Origin: Candidatus Blautia merdipullorum
GTDB taxonomy: Bacteria > Bacillota > Clostridia > Lachnospirales > Lachnospiraceae
NCBI GenBank assembly: GCA_019118685.1
Contig: DWYL01000019.1
Location: 1-39,598 of the forward strand
Direction of reading: 5' to 3'
Length of the DNA: 39,598 nucleotides
Made by a program: the position numbers and the translations under genes. The notes below the pieces were generated by a model that searched no databases, had not been told where the DNA came from, and was given only the letters and a program-made list of their open reading frames with translations. Each line of letters begins with the position of its first letter. The stretch's first letter is position 1. This document shows positions 32,940-39,598 of the stretch, one piece after another.

Positions 32940-33899
32940 CTACACACCCATAAGCGCGATCAGACATAAAATAGCCGTAATCACAGAAAAAACGGCGACA
33001 ACTCTGGTCTCAGACCATCCACACAATTCAAAATGATGATGGATGGGAGCCATTTTGAAAAATCTTTTCCCGTGGGTAGCCTTAAAATAGGTTACCTGTA
33101 TCATAACGGAAAGTACTTCTACCACATAGATCAGACCTACGATCAGAAGGAAGAGAGGCATCTGAAGCATATAGGCAGTACCTGCCACAAAGCCGCCCAA
33201 TGCCAGAGAACCTGTATCTCCCATAAAGATCTTCGCCGGATATACATTAAACAATAAAAATCCCATAAGAGCACCCACCACCGCGCAGGTGATAGGCTCT
33301 ATCCCACTGTTTGTCCCAATAGCCACTACAGAAAAGAACGTAGCTACCATAATGGTTACTGAGGAAGCCAGTCCATCCAATCCGTCTGTGAAGTTCACAC
33401 CATTTACCGTACCTATTACTGCGATAAACAAAACCGGTACTGCCAGGATTCCCAGATTCAGCTCATGTCCCGGGAAGAAAGGAATCTTCATTGCCAGAGA
33501 TACATCGGTAAAGTTCACCAGATAAAAAGCAAAAACTGCCGTTACTATGATCTGACAGGCCATTTTCTGTCCCGGCAATAACCCGTCAGAACGTTTCAGG
33601 ACCACCTTCAGATAATCATCCAGAAAACCTATGATGCCGAATCCCAATGTCAAAAATAAAACCGGGATGATCTTTGGATAATCCTTTACAAAGAATAACG
33701 AAGTTATCGTAGTGGAAAGAAGGAAGATAATTCCTCCCATAGTGGGGGTTCCTGCTTTCTTGAGATGGGACTGCACCCCTTCTGTTCTTTCAGTCTGTCC
33801 CATCTTCAGTTTTCTCAGATAGGGAATAATGAAAGGTCCTAAGATCACGCTGATGGCGAAAGCCATCAGCACCGGTAAAACCACTTTAAAATCTGCCAT
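32940..33899 (-). CDS. mraY: Phospho-N-acetylmuramoyl-pentapeptide transferase
   Basis: 319 residues, about ten membrane helices. MraY motifs: KKAGTPTMGGIIFLLSTT, LGFGIIGFLDDYLKVVLKRSDGL with the Asp pair, NFTDGLDGLASSVTIMVA, GDTGSLALGGFVAGTAYM and the cytoplasmic loop APIHHHFELCGWSE. It moves phospho-MurNAc-pentapeptide from UDP to undecaprenyl phosphate, making lipid I. It follows the second PBP gene after 60 bases. Confidence 0.96.
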   Translation of the reverse strand: MADFKVVLPVLMAFAISVILGPFIIPYLRKLKMGQTERTEGVQSHLKKAGTPTMGGIIFLLSTTITSLFFVKDYPKIIPVLFLTLGFGIIGFLDDYLKVVLKRSDGLLPGQKMACQIIVTAVFAFYLVNFTDVSLAMKIPFFPGHELNLGILAVPVLFIAVIGTVNGVNFTDGLDGLASSVTIMVATFFSVVAIGTNSGIEPITCAVVGALMGFLLFNVYPAKIFMGDTGSLALGGFVAGTAYMLQMPLFLLIVGLIYVVEVLSVMIQVTYFKATHGKRFFKMAPIHHHFELCGWSETRVVAVFSVITAILCLIALMGV

Positions 33900-33959
33900 A
33901 GTACACCTCGTTTATATGTATTTTTGCTCTTCCTAGTATAATGCTTTTTTGCTGAATTA

Positions 33960-35684
33960 TCAACCTTCAATCCCCAGATAAGGCAGGATGTTCTCGTAAA
34001 TATCTCTCAGTACAGGAGCCGCTATCGTGCCGCCATAATAGACTCCCTGAGGGTCATAGATCACCACGATTCCAAGGATCTGGGGATCATCCGCCGGAGT
34101 AAAACCCAGAAAAGAAGAAATATAGCGGTTCTCGCTTCTGGGCAGCGTCTGGGAGGTTGCGGTCTTTCCTCCTATACTTCTTCCTTCTATTGCTCCGTTT
34201 TTGCCTGATCCCTCTGATACTACTTTTTCCAATACATACCGGACTTGTTCTGATACCTGTTCAGATACGATCCCGCTCTGCTCCCCGTAGGTTAAATCCT
34301 GGACAAGATTTCCCTCTTCATCTGTAACTTTCACACCGAAATGAGGAGTAACTCTTTTTCCTCCGTTCACAATAGAGCTGACCGTAGTTGCCAGCTGCAC
34401 AGGAGTGATCTGAAAAGACTGGCCAAATGAAATCGTTGCCAGCTCTACCTGACCGATGTCTTCCTCTTTGTGCATGATGGTCCCGGCCTCTCCCGGAAGG
34501 TCGATCCCTGTTTTTTCCATAAGACCAAATTTCTGAAAATACTGATAATAGGTTTCTGCTCCCAGCCGGAGCCCTACCTCTATAAAGACCGGATTACAGG
34601 AATTCATGGCTCCTTCCACAAAGGTTTCCGCTCCATGTCCTGTCCGTTTATGACAGTGGATCCTCCTGTCCTCCACAATTTTATATCCCGGGCAGGTAAA
34701 TGTGTCCTCCAGATCCACTACTCCCTGAGACAGCCCGGCCGCCATGGTAATGATCTTAAAGGTAGATCCCGGCTCATAAGTGTCGTTGATAGTCGGATTC
34801 CTCCACATCTGGTTGCACGCATCCTGAAACTCCTCCTCTGTCATTTCCCAGCTATCTTCTTCTGTGTTTAGGACAAAAGGTTCATTAAGATTATATTCCG
34901 GCACATTTACATTGGCATAGATTTCTCCGTTCTGAGGATTCATAAGTAAAATAGAGACTCCCTGAGCTCCCTTCTCTTCCATTACTTTTAAAGCTGCCTG
35001 CTGAGCATACATCTGGATATTTTTATCCAGGCTGATCTGAAGATCATAGCCCGCTGCCGGCTCTACCCGGCTCTCTCCCAGTTCTGAGATTTCCACCCCT
35101 CTGGCATCTGTAGTGGTCAGTATTTTTCCGTCTATCCCTTTCAGGACATCTTCATACATAACCTCCAGACCTACGATCCCCTGATTATCTCCCCCGGTAA
35201 ACCCCAGTACCTTTGACGCCAGTTCATTGTAGGGATAATCACGCTTATAATCTTCATCTACCTTTACCCCTTTCAGCTCATAGCTCCGGATCTTATCTCC
35301 TACAGTTTTCTCCACATTTGTCTTTACCCTTTCAATAGATGAAACAGTTTCTACCCGTTTTCTGGCGGTTTCCTCTGAAATTTCCAATTCTTTTACCAAC
35401 ATCTGGATAACTTCTTCCGGCTCTTCTATCTGACTATGGATAACAGAGATCGTACAGACCGCTTTATTGTCTGCCAGCACTTCTCCATTGCAGTCCAAAA
35501 TCCTGCCTCTGGCTGCTTTAATGTCTCTTTCCCTTTCATGAAGTTCCTGGGCCTTCTGAGAATAGTACTCAGATCTGATCACCATCAAATAAAATATTCT
35601 TCCCATCAGTCCTAAAAGGATCAGCATACAAACGCCGAAAACTATTACTGTCTTTTTTTTATGGTAGGTTCTGTTTTTTTTCAT
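33960..35684 (-). CDS. Class B penicillin-binding protein (SpoVD/FtsI-like)
   Basis: 574 residues: one N-terminal membrane helix (about residues 10-32), a dimerisation domain starting at ERERDIKAARGRILDCNGEVLADNKAV, and a transpeptidase domain with the catalytic serine in YEPGSTFKIITM (STFK), NSCNPVF (SxN) and IGGKTATSQTL in the KTG position. The KTG box is KTA here, a change I also associate with other clostridial PBPs of this type. It cross-links septal or spore peptidoglycan. No PASTA domain is visible, so the SpoVD name is only by context. It is separated from the first PBP by a terminator-like hairpin. Confidence 0.88.
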   Translation of the reverse strand: MKKNRTYHKKKTVIVFGVCMLILLGLMGRIFYLMVIRSEYYSQKAQELHERERDIKAARGRILDCNGEVLADNKAVCTISVIHSQIEEPEEVIQMLVKELEISEETARKRVETVSSIERVKTNVEKTVGDKIRSYELKGVKVDEDYKRDYPYNELASKVLGFTGGDNQGIVGLEVMYEDVLKGIDGKILTTTDARGVEISELGESRVEPAAGYDLQISLDKNIQMYAQQAALKVMEEKGAQGVSILLMNPQNGEIYANVNVPEYNLNEPFVLNTEEDSWEMTEEEFQDACNQMWRNPTINDTYEPGSTFKIITMAAGLSQGVVDLEDTFTCPGYKIVEDRRIHCHKRTGHGAETFVEGAMNSCNPVFIEVGLRLGAETYYQYFQKFGLMEKTGIDLPGEAGTIMHKEEDIGQVELATISFGQSFQITPVQLATTVSSIVNGGKRVTPHFGVKVTDEEGNLVQDLTYGEQSGIVSEQVSEQVRYVLEKVVSEGSGKNGAIEGRSIGGKTATSQTLPRSENRYISSFLGFTPADDPQILGIVVIYDPQGVYYGGTIAAPVLRDIYENILPYLGIEG

Positions 35685-35745
35685 GATCCGGTGTCACTCC
35701 CGCTGCCTATCTCTACTATTATATGCAGCTTTATGCCTTTAATAT

Positions 35746-35794
35746 GAAAAAACTGACAGTCCAGACCAGCTTTTTGACCAGTCTGTCTGTCAGT
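35746..35794 (-). terminator. Terminator-like hairpin between the two PBP genes
   Basis: ACTGACAG and CTGTCAGT form an 8-bp base with an inner AGACTG/CTGGTCT pairing containing G-U pairs; TTTTTTC follows on the minus strand. It lies just after the stop of the first PBP, inside the dcw cluster, so it may attenuate transcription of the downstream genes. Confidence 0.55.
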
Positions 35795-35798
35795 CTCT

Positions 35799-37973
35799 CT
35801 ATTCTTCTGCTTCTGTATCTTGTTCCTGTCCGAAATCTTCCAGTTCTTCTGTATCGTAAGCATCCTCCTCATAAGATGGATCTTCTTCATCAATTCCGGC
35901 TTCTTCATTGGTAATACCGTCAGAATATTCATCATTTAGTTCTGTATCTGCAGGATCCCCGCTTCCATATCCCTGATCCAGGACAGTTCCATAGGGATTG
36001 GAAACTCCGTCCTCTATAATATCCGTCAGTTTGGGAACACCATTAAATCCCTCCCACAGCTGCGTCTCTTGTGCCGTCTCTTCATCCTGGGAAATATTCA
36101 TATATGGAAGCACCTCTGACAAAATCGCCTGAGCCAGATACTGGGCATAGCTGCTTGATGCCTGATCCTCTACATTCGGAGTATCTACGACTACATAAAT
36201 CAATACTTCAGGTTCATCTAAAGGTGCAAATCCGATAAAAGATACCAGATAGTTATCCTCTATATCATCTGCAAGTTTTTCCGCAGTTCCGGTTTTTCCC
36301 CCCATAGAGTAGCCCTGGACTTTTGCAGACTGACTGGTGCCGCTTTCCACACTCATTCCCATGTATTCCCGGATATCCGCAGAAACAGATTCCGAAATAG
36401 GCTCTTTTAAAACCGTAGGCGTAATATTTTCGATCACCTTACCATCCTGGTCTGTAATCTCCTTTACCAGATGGGGCTGATAATAAGTCCCTCCATTAAT
36501 AGCCGCTGCCATGGCTGCAATCTCCTGGATCATGGTACAGGTAAATCCCTGGCCAAAAGCAGAGGTGGAAAGCTCCATTTCATACATATTTTCCTGGCTG
36601 AACAGAAGACCGGTGCCCTCCCCAGGAAGATCTATTCCTGTTCTTGTACCAAAATTAAATTTCTGCTGATACTTGAGAAATTCTGCCACTCCCATCCTTC
36701 GCCCTATGGCCATCATTCCGTCATTACAGGAATTCTGGATAACTTCGCCTAAACTCTGAGATCCATGCCCATAAGGGTATACCGCGCACCGGACGTAATC
36801 TTCTCCTATCTGCTGTCCGCCATCGCAATAAAATCTGTCATCTTCTGTGATCGCTCCAGACTCCAGAGCACTTGCCACTACAATAGGCTTGATCACAGAG
36901 CCTGGTTCAAAATTTTCACTGATACAAAAATTTGTCCACATATTAAACAGAGCGTCCATGGTCTCTTCGTCATTCATTTCAGAAATTTTTTCTTCCGTAT
37001 AAATTCCGGAGAGGTCTCTGGGATTATTAAGATCATATCCGCCTGAGCTCCCCATTGCCAATATCTCTCCGGTATTAGGATCCTCTATGATCACCCCGAT
37101 ATTCTCCGCTCCTTTTTTCTGTTCCCCTTCGACATTGTTAGGTCCTGCGGAGAGAGCCGTATTAAAAGCTTCTATATACTTTTCCACGATTGCCTGGATG
37201 GAAGCGTCCAATGTTGTGGTAAGATTTTTCCCGTCCACAGCTTCTACAATCGTTTGAGCCTGGTCGGCATCTTCACTGAGATAGCCGAACTTTCTTCCAT
37301 TGGTTCCATTCAAAGTGTTATTATAGTAGCCCTCGATTCCCCAGTCCGCTGTATTTCCTGAATCGGTAAATCCGATTACATCGCAGGCCAGGTCTTCTAA
37401 AGGATAGATTCTTTCATAATCATCCTCAAAATAGATCCCCTGGACATTACTCCGCCTGGTACGTTCCTCTTCTGTGAGGGCATCTCTCTCTTCCTCGTCA
37501 TCTGGAAGGGTATTTGCCTCCTCAAAAGCGTTCTTATCATCCATTGAAACTTCTGTCTCCAGTATCTGATACTGGCTGGAGCTGGTCTCTTCATTATCCA
37601 AAAGTCCTTCAATAGTTTCTCTGTCAATATTGAAGTATTCTTCTAATGCCGCGATCGTAGGTTCACGATAGCTGTCTTTATAGTTCACAGCCTGGCAGTC
37701 CAAGATCAGATTATAAACCTTTACACTATTTGCCAGAACAGTTCCGTTTCTGTCGGTGATGGTACCTCTGCGGAAAGGTATCGTGGTATTGCTGTATTGC
37801 TGCTGGGACTGGGACAGAACCTGCTGTGCATAGCGGTTTCCCTCCCTGGCATTGATCACTGTAATTCCTGTCAATAAACCGACGAAAGCCAGCAGAGTCA
37901 TACCAAATACCCCCGCCAGCTTTCGTTTCATTTTCTTTGTTAACTTTCTCTTTTTTGATTCTCGTTTATCCAA
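35799..37973 (-). CDS. Class B penicillin-binding protein with acidic C-terminal tail
   Basis: 724 residues. Very basic N-terminus (KRESKKRKLTKKMKRKL), one membrane helix (about 20-42), dimerisation domain from TIPFRRGTITDRNGTVLANS, and transpeptidase domain with FEPGSVIKPIVV (SxxK), QNSCNDGMM (SxN) and MGGKTGTAEKL (KTG). After the catalytic domain about 90 residues form an acidic, Glu/Asp-rich tail ending in QEQDTEAEE. Likely the essential septal transpeptidase (FtsI/PBP2B role) working with FtsW. It is 12 bases after the ftsL-like gene. Confidence 0.9.
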   Translation of the reverse strand: MDKRESKKRKLTKKMKRKLAGVFGMTLLAFVGLLTGITVINAREGNRYAQQVLSQSQQQYSNTTIPFRRGTITDRNGTVLANSVKVYNLILDCQAVNYKDSYREPTIAALEEYFNIDRETIEGLLDNEETSSSQYQILETEVSMDDKNAFEEANTLPDDEEERDALTEEERTRRSNVQGIYFEDDYERIYPLEDLACDVIGFTDSGNTADWGIEGYYNNTLNGTNGRKFGYLSEDADQAQTIVEAVDGKNLTTTLDASIQAIVEKYIEAFNTALSAGPNNVEGEQKKGAENIGVIIEDPNTGEILAMGSSGGYDLNNPRDLSGIYTEEKISEMNDEETMDALFNMWTNFCISENFEPGSVIKPIVVASALESGAITEDDRFYCDGGQQIGEDYVRCAVYPYGHGSQSLGEVIQNSCNDGMMAIGRRMGVAEFLKYQQKFNFGTRTGIDLPGEGTGLLFSQENMYEMELSTSAFGQGFTCTMIQEIAAMAAAINGGTYYQPHLVKEITDQDGKVIENITPTVLKEPISESVSADIREYMGMSVESGTSQSAKVQGYSMGGKTGTAEKLADDIEDNYLVSFIGFAPLDEPEVLIYVVVDTPNVEDQASSSYAQYLAQAILSEVLPYMNISQDEETAQETQLWEGFNGVPKLTDIIEDGVSNPYGTVLDQGYGSGDPADTELNDEYSDGITNEEAGIDEEDPSYEEDAYDTEELEDFGQEQDTEAEE

Positions 37974-37985
37974 TCTTTCACCTGC

Positions 37986-38471
37986 TTAATTGTCCGGGAC
38001 ATCCTGATACTGTCTTACATAGCTGTTATTTCCCGGTGTATAATAACGAATCTGATCCTCTGTTGCATACTGCATACCCAGTTCGTTGATCGCTTTATCC
38101 CGGATCTCATTCAGATCCACACTGGTAAGCACTTCGCTGTAATATGCATCATTGTCTTCTTTCAGCTGGTTTAATTCCAGTTCCTTTTGGGCCACAACAT
38201 TTTTTTGTGCAGTGACCTGGGCAGTAAGTCTAATGTAATAGACACAGGATGCTGTAGCCAGGGCGCAGACCAGGCTTAGAAAAGCAATATAGCCTCTGCT
38301 TATGCTGGTACTCTTTGCCCGGTTTCTTCTTGCCCGTCTGCTTAGTTCCTTCTTTGGCTGTTCAGGTACCTCTTCCAAACGGCGCACTGCATTTCCATCT
38401 TCATAATACGGCGCAGTATATTTCTGCCCTCTTCTATGGTTATATTTGTTTTGGTTCCTTGTACTTGCCAT
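37986..38471 (-). CDS. ftsL: FtsL/septum formation initiator-like cell division protein
   Basis: 161 residues: a cytoplasmic, basic N-terminus (about 70 residues, RRARRNRAKSTS), one membrane helix (about 75-96, GYIAFLSLVCALATASCVYYI), then a leucine-zipper-like coiled coil (AQKNVVAQKELELNQLKEDNDAY) and a conserved end DLNEIRDKAINELGMQYATEDQIRYY. This is the FtsL/FtsB architecture and the position between rsmH and the PBP gene is that of ftsL. It is a structural divisome component bridging FtsQ and the FtsW-PBP pair. Confidence 0.82.
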   Translation of the reverse strand: MASTRNQNKYNHRRGQKYTAPYYEDGNAVRRLEEVPEQPKKELSRRARRNRAKSTSISRGYIAFLSLVCALATASCVYYIRLTAQVTAQKNVVAQKELELNQLKEDNDAYYSEVLTSVDLNEIRDKAINELGMQYATEDQIRYYTPGNNSYVRQYQDVPDN

Positions 38472-38498
38472 GAAACTCTCCCTTTCAGACTTCTGTCT

Positions 38499-39440
38499 CT
38501 ATCCTGTCACCCGCTCAAATACCCGCAGCTTGGCGCTTTTGGACCGGCTGTTATTTTGCAGTTCTTCTTCACTAGGAAGAATCGGCTTTCTGGTGATCAC
38601 CTTTCCTTTGGATTTTTTCCCGCATACACATACAGGAAAATCCGGAGGACATGTACATGGGTTTTCATTTCTCCGGAAAATGGTCTTTACGATCCTGTCT
38701 TCCAGGGAATGAAAGGTAATGATACAGATTCTTCCTCCGTCGTTTAAAAGGCCGATCATATCATCCAGACTGTCTCTTAACACTTCCAGTTCCTGATTCA
38801 GTTCGATCCGGATGGCCTGGAACGTCCGTTTAGCCGGATGTCCTCCTACAGCTCTCATTTTCATAGGAATAGCGTGCTTGATAATCTCCGCCAGTTCTCC
38901 TGTAGTCTCTATAGGTTTTTCCTTCCTGGACAAGCAGATATGCTTTGCGATATTTTTTGCGAATTTGTCCTCCCCATAATCCCGGATAATGCGATACAGA
39001 TCTTTTTCACTGTATGTGTTCACAATATCTCTGGCTGTCCGGGGATTTCTCTGATCCATGCGCATATCAAGAGGGACATCCTCCCTGTACGTAAAGCCTC
39101 TGTCCTTGTTGTCCAACTGGTAGGAAGATACCCCCAAATCTAAAATAATCCCATCTACTGATGTGATTCCTATCTTTTGTAATTCCATTTTCATGTTGCA
39201 ATAGTTGCTGCGGATGATCGTTACATTTTCTTTAAAATCCTTCAACCGTTCACCCGCAGCTTTTATCGCAGCTTCATCCTGGTCTATACCTATCAAGCTC
39301 CCCTTGGCAGATAACTGCTGACATATCCTGTAGGAATGCCCGCCGCCTCCCAATGTTCCATCAACATAAATCCCATCCGGTTTTACCCTCAAATTCCGGA
39401 TAGTTTCTTCCAGTAATACGGATTGGTGTTTAAATTCCAT
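38499..39440 (-). CDS. rsmH: 16S rRNA (cytosine(1402)-N(4))-methyltransferase RsmH
   Basis: 313 residues, standard length. [13 protein letters not shown] at the N-terminus, SAM-binding [47 protein letters not shown] and the C-terminal [22 protein letters not shown] are all typical of MraW/RsmH. It methylates N4 of C1402 in the ribosomal P site. The ATG follows AGGAGAGAAAA, 17 bases after the mraZ stop, which is the conserved start of the dcw cluster. Confidence 0.96.
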   Translation of the reverse strand: MEFKHQSVLLEETIRNLRVKPDGIYVDGTLGGGGHSYRICQQLSAKGSLIGIDQDEAAIKAAGERLKDFKENVTIIRSNYCNMKMELQKIGITSVDGIILDLGVSSYQLDNKDRGFTYREDVPLDMRMDQRNPRTARDIVNTYSEKDLYRIIRDYGEDKFAKNIAKHICLSRKEKPIETTGELAEIIKHAIPMKMRAVGGHPAKRTFQAIRIELNQELEVLRDSLDDMIGLLNDGGRICIITFHSLEDRIVKTIFRRNENPCTCPPDFPVCVCGKKSKGKVITRKPILPSEEELQNNSRSKSAKLRVFERVTG

Positions 39441-39457
39441 TTTTCTCTCCTGGCTAA

Positions 39458-39598
39458 TCAGATCACGATGCCCATATCCTGCATACCCTGTGCAATGGCA
39501 TCCATATCTTCATAATTGCTGTTCTCCAGCCATTTTTCCTTACTCCAGACTTCAATCCTTGTAAGATTGCCAGTCAGCACCACATCCTTATTAAGACC
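39458..39598 (-). CDS. mraZ: Transcriptional regulator MraZ, C-terminal part (truncated by window edge)
   Basis: The last 46 codons of a minus-strand gene that continues beyond the window. They read [36 protein letters not shown] and end GIVI, which matches the C-terminal half of the second AbrB-like domain of MraZ (KEVVIVGNGNRIEIWS...). MraZ is the DNA-binding regulator at the head of the dcw operon. Not in the ORF track because its start is outside. Confidence 0.9.
   Translation of the reverse strand, partial: GLNKDVVLTGNLTRIEVWSKEKWLENSNYEDMDAIAQGMQDMGIVI

Overview
The window is about 40 kb of chromosome from a low-to-mid GC, endospore-forming Firmicute, most likely a Lachnospiraceae member (genus not resolved). 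The evidence is the sporulation genes spoIIGA, sigE, sigH and ylmC/ymxH, the clostridial form of the dcw cluster, a cysteine T-box, strong AGGAGG-type ribosome binding sites and the clostridial protein variants. Nearly all genes are on the minus strand. The only plus-strand genes are the GH4 fragment at the left edge, a small DUF1648 membrane protein and an IclR regulator.

Layout from left to right. 1-417: C-terminal end of a GH4 glycosidase. 562-2811: an S66 peptidase (MccF/LD-carboxypeptidase-like), a GNAT acetyltransferase and a DUF3786 protein in one tight operon. 3026-3189: tRNA-Val(CAC) and tRNA-Ala(GGC). 3380-8640: a D-2-hydroxyacid dehydrogenase and the conserved operon cysE-cysS-mrnC-rlmB-sigH, led by a Cys-type T-box. 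8713-10047: gdhA. 10263-13750: copper operon csoR-copA with ispF attached downstream; CopA carries a C-terminal CopZ-like domain preceded by an intact internal ribosome binding site. 13798-15469: ZIP metal transporter, a dispersed Lachnospiraceae-type repeat and the DUF1648 gene. 15581-21705: sugar-acid and pentose block with araD, an AraR-like regulator, ylmC, two PfkB kinases, KDPG aldolase and a divergent IclR (KdgR-like) regulator with good palindromic operators. 21830-23125: a ribbon-helix-helix small protein and an SPFH/stomatin membrane protein, with two tandem TGATATCA palindromes at the promoter. 23226-24947: spoIIGA-sigE with a long-spacer promoter and a Spo0A box. 24988-26748: moaC-moaB-aroD. 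26835-39598: dcw cell-wall/division cluster mraZ'-rsmH-ftsL-pbp-pbp-mraY-murD-ftsW-murA-ftsQ-ftsZ.

How the parts work together. The dcw cluster makes and polymerises septal peptidoglycan and ends in ftsZ. spoIIGA processes pro-sigma-E. The cys operon couples cysteine synthesis and charging through tRNA-Cys sensing. The Eda/kinase block channels 2-keto-3-deoxygluconate into the lower Entner-Doudoroff pathway under an IclR-type repressor. CsoR controls copper export.

Most of the window is ordinary core genome; I see no prophage, CRISPR array, insertion sequence or defence island. The less ordinary items are the SPFH/RHH unit with its tandem palindromes, the CopA-CopZ in-frame fusion with a retained internal start, the MccF-GNAT pair resembling a nucleotide-peptide antibiotic immunity module, ispF with a cysteine-rich tail inside the copper operon, and two small genes that appear to lack a standard start codon. 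Intergenic stretches are all shorter than about 310 bases; those not listed (for example 3227-3379 and 10118-10262) show nothing I can support.
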